Below, piece by piece: positions 36,437-45,025 of a stretch of 64,000 nt of DNA. The stretch is from G965216695 sp965216695. GTDB lineage: Bacteria > Pseudomonadota > Gammaproteobacteria > Pseudomonadales > Azotimanducaceae. Location of the stretch: NCBI GenBank assembly GCA_965216695.1, contig OZ244212.1, forward strand, positions 2,976,001-3,040,000, given 5' to 3'. Each line of letters opens with the position of its first letter. Positions within the stretch are counted from its first letter, which is position 1. Both the position numbers and the translations under genes were made by a program. The notes below the pieces were generated by a model, which saw only the letters and a list, made by a program, of their open reading frames with translations, was not told the DNA's origin and did not search any database.

Positions 36437-37102
36437 ATGCCGAATCTATTCCGCTCCGCGTCCCGTACCTGTCTGTGCATTATGGTATCCATTGCGTGCA
36501 CACAACCGGCTGTTGCCTCGGCGCCGGTGGAAGTGGTAGGTCTGTTCAAAGGCATGGCCGTGGTGCGATTGCCCGGGCAGGGCGAGAAGCTGATTCGTGT
36601 GGGCGAGACAACGGACGCAGGTATTACGCTGCTTGCGGCCGATGCGGCGAGCGCGGAGGTGCGCTATCAGGACAACGTATACACGCTGGGCCTCAGCCGT
36701 AAGGTTGCCGGACGTTATAAGGCGGTGGACAAGCGCCAGATATCGATCAACCCCGACGGCAGCGGCCAGTACCGGGTGTCGGGCGCAATCAACGGCCAAC
36801 CCGCAGGCTTTCTGGTGGACACGGGTGCATCGGTGCTCGCAATGAGTTCCGATGACGCACGACGGCTCGGCATAGACTATGCCGCCGCGGAACGCGGCTC
36901 CGTTCAAACCGCCCAGGGGCTGGTGGGCTCGTACTTTCTTGACGTAGACAAAGTAGAAGTGGGCGGTATTACGGTTCACAACGTTAAGTCTGCGGTGATT
37001 GAAGGCAGCTATCCGGCCGAGATGCTGCTTGGCATGTCGTTTCTTCGGCAGGTGGCACTGTCGGAAACCAACGGCGTGATGGTGCTCACCCAGAAGCACT
37101 GA
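36437..37102 (+). CDS. Retropepsin-like aspartic protease, exported (TIGR02281 type)
   Basis: A Sec-type signal (CLCIMVSIACTQPAVA) precedes a domain of about 85 residues that looks like a small beta domain (VVGLFKGMAVVRLPGQGEKLIRVGE). The C-terminal clan AA protease domain has FLVDTGASVLAMS with the single catalytic Asp and LLGMSFLRQV. Single-domain retropepsins act as dimers. The family is widespread in proteobacteria with unknown substrates. It starts 90 bases after pgpA; 221 residues. The same frame stays open upstream over pgpA, which is a shadow. Confidence 0.85.
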   Translation: MPNLFRSASRTCLCIMVSIACTQPAVASAPVEVVGLFKGMAVVRLPGQGEKLIRVGETTDAGITLLAADAASAEVRYQDNVYTLGLSRKVAGRYKAVDKRQISINPDGSGQYRVSGAINGQPAGFLVDTGASVLAMSSDDARRLGIDYAAAERGSVQTAQGLVGSYFLDVDKVEVGGITVHNVKSAVIEGSYPAEMLLGMSFLRQVALSETNGVMVLTQKH

Positions 37103-37126
37103 GTCTTCGGCGCGAGCGAACATGCG

Positions 37127-38008
37127 CTAGCGTGACGGGGCCTCGACAAACAACACTTTTGCCTGTTCCCAGGTATACGCTGCAAACGCGTGGGTTGCGG
37201 CTACGTCGTCTATGGTCGCGGGCTGGGCCGCCTGAGTATCGTCGCCCTTTCGCATCGTTTGCGCGCGGCCAATCAGTGCGTCCCATTGTGGATCGAGGGT
37301 CTGCCGGGCCCATGCCATGGCTTCGTGTTTGGACACCACCTCCGCGTGTGTCAGCGTGTGCAGAATGCGGCAGAACAAGCTCACCCAGAATGCCTGCCAC
37401 GCGACGATGGGCATGTAGAGTCCGGTCGGCAGATACCGGGTAAGGGCACGAAACGCATCCGCCTTCAGCGCGTCGGGCGCGATCGGGTCGATCAATGATT
37501 CGGGCTCGGGACCGAGCAGCGTGATGCCGCGTTCCCGCAGCGTCCATCGCACTACCTGGGTGTTGTCGTGCTCGGAACGCACCAGCGTGTCGGCGCCGTG
37601 GTCGAGGTACCAGAACGGGTAGACCAGCGGCGGAGTACCCAGCGTGCCGGGGTCGCGCCAGTCGTCGGTGCGGGGTTCATCCGGCGGGTCCCGGGGTTCT
37701 TCGGACCAGCGGCGAAGCACCGCGCGGGGCGCATACGACCCTTCCAGACCGGTTCGCCAGTAGGCGTACGGCAGTGTGTGAATGCGTTTGTGCAACGCCT
37801 GCAGTGCATCGAGTTCCACCGCCGACAGGTCGTTCTCGGTAACAACGATGAAGTCGCAGTCGCTGTGTTCGCTGAATCCTCCGATCCCGAACGAACCCTG
37901 TAGATACACGCCCACCAGATTGGTTCCAAGCGCCTGCCGGACGCCGTCGAGCAGATGTGCGAGCACCGCGTTCAGTTCCGGAAACGGCGTGTAGTTGGGC
38001 GCGTTCAT
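37127..38008 (-). CDS. Nucleotidyltransferase, aminoglycoside adenylyltransferase-like (DUF4111)
   Basis: The N-terminal domain shows YLQGSFGIGGFSEHSDCDFIVV (read in parts), the GS-x10-DxD motif of nucleotidyltransferases (about 38-54). The C-terminal DUF4111-type helical domain contains TGLYMPIVAWQAFWVSLFCRIL. AadA-type enzymes adenylylate streptomycin/spectinomycin, but this protein is distant, and a resistance role should not be assumed. 293 residues. Its start overlaps the upstream VOC gene by four bases. Confidence 0.72.
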   Translation of the reverse strand: MNAPNYTPFPELNAVLAHLLDGVRQALGTNLVGVYLQGSFGIGGFSEHSDCDFIVVTENDLSAVELDALQALHKRIHTLPYAYWRTGLEGSYAPRAVLRRWSEEPRDPPDEPRTDDWRDPGTLGTPPLVYPFWYLDHGADTLVRSEHDNTQVVRWTLRERGITLLGPEPESLIDPIAPDALKADAFRALTRYLPTGLYMPIVAWQAFWVSLFCRILHTLTHAEVVSKHEAMAWARQTLDPQWDALIGRAQTMRKGDDTQAAQPATIDDVAATHAFAAYTWEQAKVLFVEAPSR

Positions 38009-38403
38009 TCGGAACCCGCTTGCGTGATGCTCACAATGTTGGCGTCCGGGTCCAGGTAGCGGACCGTTTGACCCCAGGGCTCGTTGCGGGGCGATTGCAC
38101 GACCTCAACTCCGGCGCCGGTCATCCGCTCGTGCACCGCCATGAAGTCCGTGAGATGAAATCCTATCTGGCAACCGGTGGTAACCGTGCGCTGTGGGAGG
38201 CGTGCCGGATACAACGCGAAATGCATGAATGCGCCTTGCGTCCAGGAATACGCCGCGTGGTCGCCGCCGTACCAGGGGTCGTTCAACTCGGCATCGTGCG
38301 AGGTGTGTTCGAGCGGCAGGCCAAGCCAGTCGCCATAGAAGCGTACCGACCGCGGTAGATCCGCTACGCTGAGCGCAATGAACGTGAGACGGAAGTTCTG
38401 CAT
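38005..38403 (-). CDS. VOC-family (glyoxalase/bleomycin resistance fold) protein
   Basis: The 132 residues have the beta-alpha-beta-beta-beta pattern of one VOC protein: FIALSVADLPRSVRFYGDWLGLPLEHT and, at the end, GQTVRYLDPDANIVSI, where a metal-ligand Glu would normally stand near FxDPxGN(x)xE; here it is replaced (ANIVSI). ATG 38403 is preferred; the frame is open to 38493. Coupled with the nucleotidyltransferase gene. Substrate unknown. Confidence 0.78.
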   Translation of the reverse strand: MQNFRLTFIALSVADLPRSVRFYGDWLGLPLEHTSHDAELNDPWYGGDHAAYSWTQGAFMHFALYPARLPQRTVTTGCQIGFHLTDFMAVHERMTGAGVEVVQSPRNEPWGQTVRYLDPDANIVSITQAGSE

Positions 38404-38464
38404 GCGTTTTTCACCGGTTACCCACCGAAGGTAGGATACTGCGGTTAATCCGTTGGACGAAGGC

Positions 38465-40477
38465 GTGACGCAGAGCAGGTACAGCGCGTTCATCAGCTAC
38501 AGCCATGCAGACGAACGCTGGGCTGCGTGGCTGCAACGGCGTCTGGAGAATTTCACGACCCGCGGCGCAGATATGCGCCATCCGCTCAGACCTGTGTTCC
38601 GCGACCGCTCGGAACTGGCCGCGGGTGCGTTAACGCCGGCGATCGATCAAGCGCTCGCCGCGTCCGGTGTGTTGATTGTGATCTGTTCGCCCGCGTCCGC
38701 GGAATCTCAGTGGGTGGCTGCCGAGATCGAACGGTTCCGGGCGTTGCATACAACGCCGTTGATTCTGCCGCTGGTTGTTGAAAACGCGGATGGTGCGTAC
38801 GACAGCGTATTCCCTCAACCACTACGCGCTGGATTCGACGGGGGCGGCTCGGTGGAGTTGCTTGCCGCGGATGTCCGTCCCGACAAAGACGGTAAACGAG
38901 GCGCAGTGCTGAAACTCGCCGCTGCGTTGCTCGACACAAGCTACGATTCCTTGCGGCGCCGAGCCGACAGCGCGCGGATGCGGCGTCTGGTCGGTACATC
39001 CATCGGGGCGTTGGCGATTGCTGCCACCGCGATCGCACTGGCCGTGGTTGCGTTGCTCGCGCGCAACGAGGCGGACGAACGGCGTACTCAGGCCGAGGAA
39101 CTGGTGACGTTCATGATCGGCGATGTGCGTGACGAACTCGGCGGCATCGGGCGCCTCGATCTGATGGAAGCCGTGGGCAATGAAGCGATTGCGTATTTCG
39201 AAACACTCGACCCGGACGAGTTGACCCCAGAAACGCTGCTACAGCGCGGCCGCGCGCTGCGCCAGATTGGCGATGTGCGTGTGGATCAGGGGGACTACGA
39301 AGAAGGCATGCGTTTGTTTTCGCGCGCGCTGGTAACCTTCGATGCGCTACCGGAAAATCAGAGCGCCAGCGACACTCCGGTTGCCGAACAGCTTGCCTTC
39401 GAGCGCGCGCTGACGCACCTGGCGAGATCCGGCGTGCACTACGCGCGAGGTGATATCGATTCGAGCCGCGCGGATACGCTGCGCTATCGGGATCTGATTC
39501 GCGGGCTCGTAACCGCCTATCCGGCAAACCGTGGCTACGTCGCGGAGCTTGCCACCGCGGAGAACAATCTGGGCGCGCTCGCGTTCGCTGAGGGGGAACT
39601 GGATGATGCGCACGCACACTTTTCTCAGTCGCTCGATGCAACACTCGAACTGCTGACGGCGAACCCGGATGATCCGGCGCGACTGCAACTGGCCGCCACC
39701 GCTGAGATCTGGCTGGGTAACATTGCTGAACGTCGCGACGACCTGCCGGCGGCACAGGCAGAGTTTGCGTCGGCCATCGCCCGGCAACGCCAGGCGCTTC
39801 GTATCGATCCGTCGCCCGCCAACAGAGAGGCCCTTGCGCGGACGTTGACCATTCTGAGCGTGTTGACGCGCGATGAGGATCCGTATCAGTCGGTTGATCG
39901 GGCCAGCGAGGCCGTGTCGCTGATGCGGGACCTCGTAACGCACGAGCCGGACAATTCGTCGTGGCAACAGCGCTTGAACCGCAGCGTAACCATTCTGGTG
40001 GGTGCGCAACTCGCGCTGGGCTGCGACCCTGGTGCACCGGCGCTGCTGGCAGATGCACAGGCGCGCTCCACCCGGTTGCTTGCCGCAACGGCCGACAGCC
40101 TGGAAGACCAACGGGACCGCATCGACATCGACGTGTTGGCGGCGCGGTATGCGCTGGGCACCGGCGCGGTTCAGGACGCGGAGGCGCGAGCGCAAGCCGC
40201 AGCTGACCGTGCGCTGGAGGTATTGCAACGCAACCCCCGCGACGATCTCTCCAAACGCTACGCGCTGCGCGCGGTGGACGTGCTGGTTCGAGCGCAGTGG
40301 CTGCAGGGCAGGGCGGCGGATGCTGAGGCGAGCGCGGCGCTCACCTCAGAGCTGCTACAGCCGATCGAAGACCCGCGCAGCGCCGAACTGCACGCCGAGC
40401 TTACGCGTGCCGCAAGCGGTGACTGGGCTGGCTGGCCTCCGGAAGCGAGCGACGTAGCGCGCGGTTGCGGCGCGTAA
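38465..40477 (+). CDS. TIR domain-TM-tetratricopeptide repeat protein (copy 2)
   Basis: The TIR domain (about 5-150) starts YSAFISYSHADERWAAWLQRRLE and contains FRDRSELAAG and SQWVAAEIERF, with Glu at the catalytic position. The membrane helix GTSIGALAIAATAIALAVVALLA is at about 174-198. The C-terminal 450 residues are helical TPR-like repeats (GDYEEGMRLFSRALVTFDAL, FAEGELDDAHAHFSQSLDATLELL), more degenerate than in copy 1. Start may be GTG 38465 or TTG 38453. Divergent from the VOC gene by about 60 bases. Same architecture as 21091-23025. Confidence 0.83.
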   Translation: MTQSRYSAFISYSHADERWAAWLQRRLENFTTRGADMRHPLRPVFRDRSELAAGALTPAIDQALAASGVLIVICSPASAESQWVAAEIERFRALHTTPLILPLVVENADGAYDSVFPQPLRAGFDGGGSVELLAADVRPDKDGKRGAVLKLAAALLDTSYDSLRRRADSARMRRLVGTSIGALAIAATAIALAVVALLARNEADERRTQAEELVTFMIGDVRDELGGIGRLDLMEAVGNEAIAYFETLDPDELTPETLLQRGRALRQIGDVRVDQGDYEEGMRLFSRALVTFDALPENQSASDTPVAEQLAFERALTHLARSGVHYARGDIDSSRADTLRYRDLIRGLVTAYPANRGYVAELATAENNLGALAFAEGELDDAHAHFSQSLDATLELLTANPDDPARLQLAATAEIWLGNIAERRDDLPAAQAEFASAIARQRQALRIDPSPANREALARTLTILSVLTRDEDPYQSVDRASEAVSLMRDLVTHEPDNSSWQQRLNRSVTILVGAQLALGCDPGAPALLADAQARSTRLLAATADSLEDQRDRIDIDVLAARYALGTGAVQDAEARAQAAADRALEVLQRNPRDDLSKRYALRAVDVLVRAQWLQGRAADAEASAALTSELLQPIEDPRSAELHAELTRAASGDWAGWPPEASDVARGCGA

Positions 40478-40480
40478 ACG

Positions 40481-41371
40481 TCAGGGTGCGAGCACGCGAT
40501 TAAGAAACTCGAGTACCGCGTCGGTAAAGATGTCGTTGCGGTCGCCTGCCACCATGTGGGCCGCGTCAGTAACGTTGACGTACTCGGCATGCGGGCAGGT
40601 GGCGAGAAAACTCTGTGCGCCTTCCTCGGTTAGCACATCAGACAGACCCCCGCGCACCAGGAGTGTGGGCAGCGTTGTGTTCAACCGCTCGGCGGCCAGC
40701 TGCATGCGGTTGCGGTAACCGTCCATGGTGGGCCGCTTGCGGTCCAGAAAGCGTGGGTCCCAATGCCAGCGAAGACGTCCGTCCGCGTCGCGGCGTACGT
40801 TCTTCTTCAAGCCGTCGAGCTTGCGGGGGCGGGCTCGGTGGGGTTGATAGCTTGCGATCGCGTCGGCGACTTCTTCCAGTGAATCAAAACCATCGGGTTT
40901 CTGCGCCATGAAATCGAGGATGCGCTGCGCGCCTGCCGGATCGATCTGGGGTGCGGTGTCCACCAGAACGAGGGCCGCAGTGTCGATGTGCTGCTCGCCC
41001 GTAGCGCACAGACTTACGCCACCGCCCATGGAAGCACCGACCAGCACTGGATTTGGCGTGCCGATCGCTTCGGCCACGCGGGCGAGGTCCGCAATCATGC
41101 GTTCCTGGTCGTAGCTGCCGTCGGCGGACCAGTCCGAGTCGCCGTGGCCGCGCGCGTCAAGCGCATAGGCTCGATACCCTCCTTCGGCGAGCGCCTGACC
41201 TGTGCCCTTCCATGCATGCCGGGTTTGCCCACCGCCATGGGTCAGCAACACAACGGGCGCTGATTCGTCGCCCCAGGCATCGGCGGCAATGCGAATGCCG
41301 TCTGCGCCGGGCAGATACATCATTGGGTCAGGCGTGCCCGGCAGACGCTGGCGTTGATTCATTCTTGGCAA
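40481..41371 (-). CDS. Alpha/beta hydrolase
   Basis: LLTHGGGQTRHAW (oxyanion region), DARGHGDSD, the nucleophile elbow GASMGGG, acid Asp in VRGGLSDVL and His in VTDAAHMV give a complete catalytic triad on the canonical fold. This resembles haloperoxidase/epoxide hydrolase-type enzymes; the substrate cannot be told. 296 residues. Ends next to the copy 2 TIR gene (convergent, three bases apart) and lies 42 bases downstream of ispA. Confidence 0.85.
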   Translation of the reverse strand: MPRMNQRQRLPGTPDPMMYLPGADGIRIAADAWGDESAPVVLLTHGGGQTRHAWKGTGQALAEGGYRAYALDARGHGDSDWSADGSYDQERMIADLARVAEAIGTPNPVLVGASMGGGVSLCATGEQHIDTAALVLVDTAPQIDPAGAQRILDFMAQKPDGFDSLEEVADAIASYQPHRARPRKLDGLKKNVRRDADGRLRWHWDPRFLDRKRPTMDGYRNRMQLAAERLNTTLPTLLVRGGLSDVLTEEGAQSFLATCPHAEYVNVTDAAHMVAGDRNDIFTDAVLEFLNRVLAP

Positions 41372-41412
41372 CTCTGGTGACTACGGTGCAATCAGCCGGG
41401 CACGATAGCGCG

Positions 41413-42297
41413 TTACACGGTGCGATGCACAGCGCGCTTGGCCAGTTCAGGCAGCAGCGACCGTTGTAAGCCCGCACGCGCGAGCATCTTCTGGGCTTCG
41501 TCGAGTAGTTCGTCCGCCATGCGCCGCGCTTCGTTGACGCCGAGCAGCGTCACGAACGTGCTCTTGCCGGCCTTCTCGTCGGACCCGGCGGGTTTGCCGA
41601 GCTCGGCGGTACTCTGCGTAACGTCCAGAATGTCATCCACAATCTGGAACGCGAGCCCGATTCGTTGCCCGAATTCCCGCAGCAACACCTCTTGCTCAGC
41701 GGACGTGCGGCCAAGTACCGCCCCCATGCGCACGCTCGCGGATATGAGCGCGCCGGTTTTGGCGGCGTGCAGGTTCTGCAGTTCGGTCAGCGATAGGGAA
41801 CGCTGTTCGGATGCCATGTCGAAATGCTGACCGCCGGCCATGCCGCCCGCGCCGATGGCTTCGGCAAGAAGGGCGACCAGCGCCAGTCGTTTCTTGTTGC
41901 TGACACCGGGCGCATTCGCCAGCACGTCGAACGCGTGGGACTGCAACGCGTCGCCCGCGAGGATGGCATTGGCCTCGCCGAACCGCACGTGGCAGCTCGG
42001 CAGGCCATGGCGCAGTTCGTCGTTGTCCATCGCCGGCAGGTCATCGTGAATCAACGAGTACGCGTGCACGTATTCGACCGCGGCTGCGGGCGCCAGTGCA
42101 TCGGCCAGCCGGCCACGCAGCGCGAGGCTGGTGCACACTACGAGTAGCGGCCGCAGGCGTTTGCCGTCGCCGAGCGCAGCGTAGCGCATTGCCCGGATCA
42201 ATCCGGGCGCAATAGATGAGTCGCTTGCAAGGTGAACGGACAACGCATCGTCGATCGTCTGCTTGAGTTCAAGCAGGCGGTCGGCCTCAGTCGTCAT
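41413..42297 (-). CDS. ispA: Polyprenyl (farnesyl) diphosphate synthase IspA
   Basis: Chain-elongating prenyltransferase making C15 (or C10) diphosphate for quinones and undecaprenol. The first Asp-rich motif is in SLIHDDLPAMDND and the second in QIVDDILDVT. GDGKRLRPLL and GGQHFDM are conserved. 294 residues. It overlaps xseB by 11 bases; in many gammaproteobacteria dxs follows ispA, but here an alpha/beta hydrolase gene does. Confidence 0.93.
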   Translation of the reverse strand: MTTEADRLLELKQTIDDALSVHLASDSSIAPGLIRAMRYAALGDGKRLRPLLVVCTSLALRGRLADALAPAAAVEYVHAYSLIHDDLPAMDNDELRHGLPSCHVRFGEANAILAGDALQSHAFDVLANAPGVSNKKRLALVALLAEAIGAGGMAGGQHFDMASEQRSLSLTELQNLHAAKTGALISASVRMGAVLGRTSAEQEVLLREFGQRIGLAFQIVDDILDVTQSTAELGKPAGSDEKAGKSTFVTLLGVNEARRMADELLDEAQKMLARAGLQRSLLPELAKRAVHRTV

Positions 42298-42574
42298 CCA
42301 GCGGATCCAGGTCCAGGGGTTCTAAGGTATTGTTCTCGGTGAGCTGTTTAACCTTCAATTCCGCGGCCTGCAGTGCCTGCTGGCACTCGCGCGTGAGCTT
42401 AACGCCGCGCTCGAACGCGGCGAGTGACGCTTCGAGCGACAGCTCGCCCCCCTCCAGTTCCTCGACGAGGGCCTCCAGCGCTTCGAGCGAGGCTTCGAAG
42501 TCTATCGGCTGTGCGGTATCGGAACTGGATTCGGAATCGGACACATCGTCGGGTGAGCGCGCTTTTTTGGCCAT
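42287..42574 (-). CDS. xseB: Exodeoxyribonuclease VII small subunit XseB
   Basis: FEASLEALEALVEELEGGELSLEASLAAFERGVKL is the family helix pair (quoted in outline; positions about 26-60), followed by CQQALQAAELKVKQL. XseB supports XseA in single-strand DNA degradation. ATG 42574 gives 95 residues; an upstream start at 42622 would run into the neighbouring small gene. Acidic extension at both ends. Confidence 0.93.
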   Translation of the reverse strand: MAKKARSPDDVSDSESSSDTAQPIDFEASLEALEALVEELEGGELSLEASLAAFERGVKLTRECQQALQAAELKVKQLTENNTLEPLDLDPLDDD

Positions 42575-42581
42575 CGGTTGG

Positions 42582-42836
42582 TTAGCCGGCCGCCGCGCTG
42601 TCGGCGGCGTTCGCTTCGTCACACATACGCCAGTTGCCGGATTCGGGTATTACTTCTATATAACCGTCGGCCTCGAGTATCGAGAACTCGCCGCGGATCT
42701 GCCAGACGCCCGTCGGGTCGTTGCGTTCGCGCAGCACATCGGCCACGTGGCCCGGACGGAATTCCTTAGCGCCGTCGGAAACCAGTTCGCGAATAATGTC
42801 GCGCACGATGTTGTTGCGCCGCCGATCAACGCTCAA
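42582..42836 (-). CDS. Small conserved-looking protein, winged-helix-like
   Basis: Eighty-four residues: DRRRNNIVRDIIRELVSDGAKEFRPGHVADVLRERNDP, then a beta hairpin-like EFSILEADGYIEVI. The helix-helix-helix-wing order and basic N-terminus fit a winged-helix fold, possibly DNA-binding, but I do not recognise a family. It lies eight bases before the xseB start and is probably cotranscribed with xseB-ispA. Confidence 0.6.
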   Translation of the reverse strand: MSVDRRRNNIVRDIIRELVSDGAKEFRPGHVADVLRERNDPTGVWQIRGEFSILEADGYIEVIPESGNWRMCDEANAADSAAAG

Positions 42837-42886
42837 TGATTTCTCCCGACCCGACCGAAATGCCGGGGTGTTTTACCAGAAAGCCC

Positions 42887-44299
42887 CTACTCCCGCCAGG
42901 GTGAACCGTTCTGGTACGACTGCAGATGCCCGGACAGTACGTCGTCTTTGGGGCCGCCTGCTTCCGCGGACGCTGCCAGCGCCGCCTTCTGGGTGTTGAT
43001 GGCGTCGTCGAACTGACCCAGCTCCGCATACACGGCGGCCAGGGTGTCTAGGTATTCCGGTTTCGCAGCCTGCGCCACCGCGCGCCGTGCGTGGTTGAGG
43101 GCGGTTCGGCCATCGCGCAGCGTATCGAAACGGCTCGTAGCTAGTACCCACGCATACATGTTGTGTGCCGCCGGGTCGTCGGCCTGAGCGGCGCGGCTGA
43201 GCCAGCCGATCGCTTCGGCGGTGTGGGTTTCCGTCCCCTGCCCGAGGAGCGTATTCACCAGGTGCAGCTGCGCACTCAATAGCCCGGCATCGGCCGCCTG
43301 TTCGTACCAGTACTCCGCTCGATCGGCGTCGGCGTCTACGCCCACACCGGTCTCGTAGAGATAGCCAAGCCGGAACTGCGCGGCGGGGACTCCGGCTTCG
43401 GCAGCTTCCGAAAACAGTGCGAACGCCCGGTCGGGTTTTGGGTTAGCGTCTCGGGTCAGGTAGATCTGCCCCAGATTCACTTTTGCGAGCATCGAGCCTT
43501 CTGCCGCCGCGCGTTCGAAGTACTCCAGCGCCCGGCTCATGTTGGCGGTGTCGGTGGCGTTGCTGTCCGCGTCCTCGGTTGAACCTTCCGGCGAACCCAA
43601 CTCCCCTTCCTGGTACATATAACCAATGTAGGCGAGCGCGTCGGCACGCCCGGCCGCGTGGGCTTTTTCGTACCACGCGCGGGCCTTGCCCGGTTGCGGT
43701 GGGTTGGAATACGGCGCGCGATAGGACAGTGCGAGGTGCGACATAGCCTGCGCGTTACCCGCTTCCGCGGCTTGTGTGAGCCACGTCTGCGCCTCGCCCA
43801 GATCGGGTTCTATACCCAGACCTTCGAGGTACGCATAACCCAGGTGGTACTGCGCGTTGGCGTGACCCAGCTCGGCTGCCTGGCGAAAGAGCTCCACAGC
43901 CATCGGCCGGTGTTCGCCGGTACCCTGGCCGTAGAACAGAAGCCCGGCCATGCCGGTAATTGCGGCGGCGTTGTCGGCATTGAATTCGAGCGCTCGCGCA
44001 TAGTCTTTACGCGCTGAAACGTACAGCGCCTGCGCGTAGAAACTGTAGCCGCGCATATAGTAGGCACGGGACCGCTCGGATGGGTCGAGCGCCGGATGGA
44101 TGAGGGCTGGGGCCAGATAGGTTCGCGCGAACGCGTAGTCTTCTGCCTTGATCAGTTCCACGGCCTTCTCGACCGCGGCGTGGGGATCCAACCGCGCATG
44201 GGCCTGTGCACTACTCAACGCGAGTAGAGCAACGGCAATCCAGGGTGCCACACGCCGGTTCCATTGGCGGAACATGCGCGATGGTATGTGTTTCCCCAT
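42887..44299 (-). CDS. Exported Sel1-repeat protein
   Basis: The N-terminal segment RVAPWIAVALLALSSAQAHA is a signal peptide. A TPR-like pair (about 45-110) precedes at least six Sel1-like repeats such as AVELFRQAAELGHANAQYHLGYAYLEGLGI and AEYWYEQAADAGLLSAQLHL (outlined). Such periplasmic repeat proteins act as scaffolds for envelope or secretion complexes. 470 residues. It is the first gene of the minus-strand group leading to xseB-ispA, 50 bases before the small gene. Confidence 0.85.
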   Translation of the reverse strand: MGKHIPSRMFRQWNRRVAPWIAVALLALSSAQAHARLDPHAAVEKAVELIKAEDYAFARTYLAPALIHPALDPSERSRAYYMRGYSFYAQALYVSARKDYARALEFNADNAAAITGMAGLLFYGQGTGEHRPMAVELFRQAAELGHANAQYHLGYAYLEGLGIEPDLGEAQTWLTQAAEAGNAQAMSHLALSYRAPYSNPPQPGKARAWYEKAHAAGRADALAYIGYMYQEGELGSPEGSTEDADSNATDTANMSRALEYFERAAAEGSMLAKVNLGQIYLTRDANPKPDRAFALFSEAAEAGVPAAQFRLGYLYETGVGVDADADRAEYWYEQAADAGLLSAQLHLVNTLLGQGTETHTAEAIGWLSRAAQADDPAAHNMYAWVLATSRFDTLRDGRTALNHARRAVAQAAKPEYLDTLAAVYAELGQFDDAINTQKAALAASAEAGGPKDDVLSGHLQSYQNGSPWRE

Positions 44300-44428
44300 A
44301 TCGGTTTAGACCGCCGAAAGCGGCACGAATTCTCAGCTACCAGTCTAGTACCAGAATACCGGTCGCGCAGCAGTCTATGTGAATGGGTTGTGCCACAGTT
44401 GTCTCAAACTTGCCAAGCTTGCCAAGCT

Positions 44429-44516
44429 TGGGGTCAGAGAAATATTGGGGTCAGAGCAAAGGGACAGAGTAAAACTCTGTCCCTTTGCTCTGACCCCAAT
44501 ATTTACTCTGACCCCA
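44429..44516. repeat. Near-perfect REP-like palindrome
   Basis: Arms of about 42 bases (44429-44470 and 44474-44516) are complementary except for one missing base, with a 3-base loop AAA. Each arm holds GGGGTCAGAG twice plus CAAAGGGACAGAGT. GGGGTCAGAG/CTCTGACCCC motifs are, from memory, common around RAYT/IS200-like transposase genes in gammaproteobacteria, so this is probably a non-autonomous mobile palindrome. It lies between the Sel1 gene and the small secreted protein gene; no transposase is adjacent. Two direct copies of TTGCCAAGC lie just upstream (44410-44427). Confidence 0.75.
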
Positions 44517-44520
44517 GAGG

Positions 44521-44559
44521 AGCCCCGAGGCCGGGAGAACCCGACCGCCGGGGCTTTTT
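44521..44559 (+). terminator. Rho-independent terminator, + orientation
   Basis: AGCCCCG (44521-44527) pairs with CGGGGCT (44549-44555), with an inner CGGG/CCCG stem, followed by TTTTT (44555-44559). The T-run is on the + strand, yet both flanking genes are on the minus strand, so it would stop transcripts coming from the REP-like palindrome or antisense to the Sel1 gene. Confidence 0.6.
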
Positions 44560-44566
44560 CCGTCCG

Positions 44567-45025
44567 TTAGAAGCTAGCGACCACCGTGCTCTCGATGAAG
44601 AGCGCACCATTCAGCGCTGTTTGCCTCACGGGCAGCGCGGTAACGCCACCGGGTCCTGCCAGAAACGCGGACGCAGCAATGCTCTGGTTGCGCGTGCGAC
44701 AGTGCACCTGGCCGACGAAATCGGCGCCTTTCGCGACGTCCGATGCGCGCAGGTAGCGAAGGCCATGGCCGGGTACGCGCATCGCTGCTGCACCGAGCGT
44801 TTGGCCATTAGCCGATATGGCTGCACACACCACCAACGCCGGGTTCGCGGCGGTGTTGCTTGCGACAATCGCGGTGTCCGTTGTGTCCCGGTCGTCGCGG
44901 ATCGCCAGATCAGCAGCGAGCGCGTCCGCGCCGCGATCGATCTCCGTTGCGTCGAGCGCATCGAAGTCGACCGCAAACGCGGCCGCGGCCCACAGCATTC
45001 CTGTGGCTAGTATGAGTATCTTCAT
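44567..45025 (-). CDS. Small exported protein, function unknown
   Basis: MKILILATGMLWAAAAFA is a signal peptide, followed by about 134 residues rich in Ala, Asp and Thr with two Cys (ALVVCAAIS and QVHCRTR) that could form a disulfide. No family is recognised. ATG 45025 is preceded by GGGAGAGA; the frame is open to 45106 but the longer start lacks a signal-like N-terminus. Confidence 0.65.
   Translation of the reverse strand: MKILILATGMLWAAAAFAVDFDALDATEIDRGADALAADLAIRDDRDTTDTAIVASNTAANPALVVCAAISANGQTLGAAAMRVPGHGLRYLRASDVAKGADFVGQVHCRTRNQSIAASAFLAGPGGVTALPVRQTALNGALFIESTVVASF

Noticed and set aside
44264..45010. 248-codon + strand frame
   Set aside because: It runs antisense to the secreted protein gene and through the REP palindrome and terminator; the composition is shadow-like.
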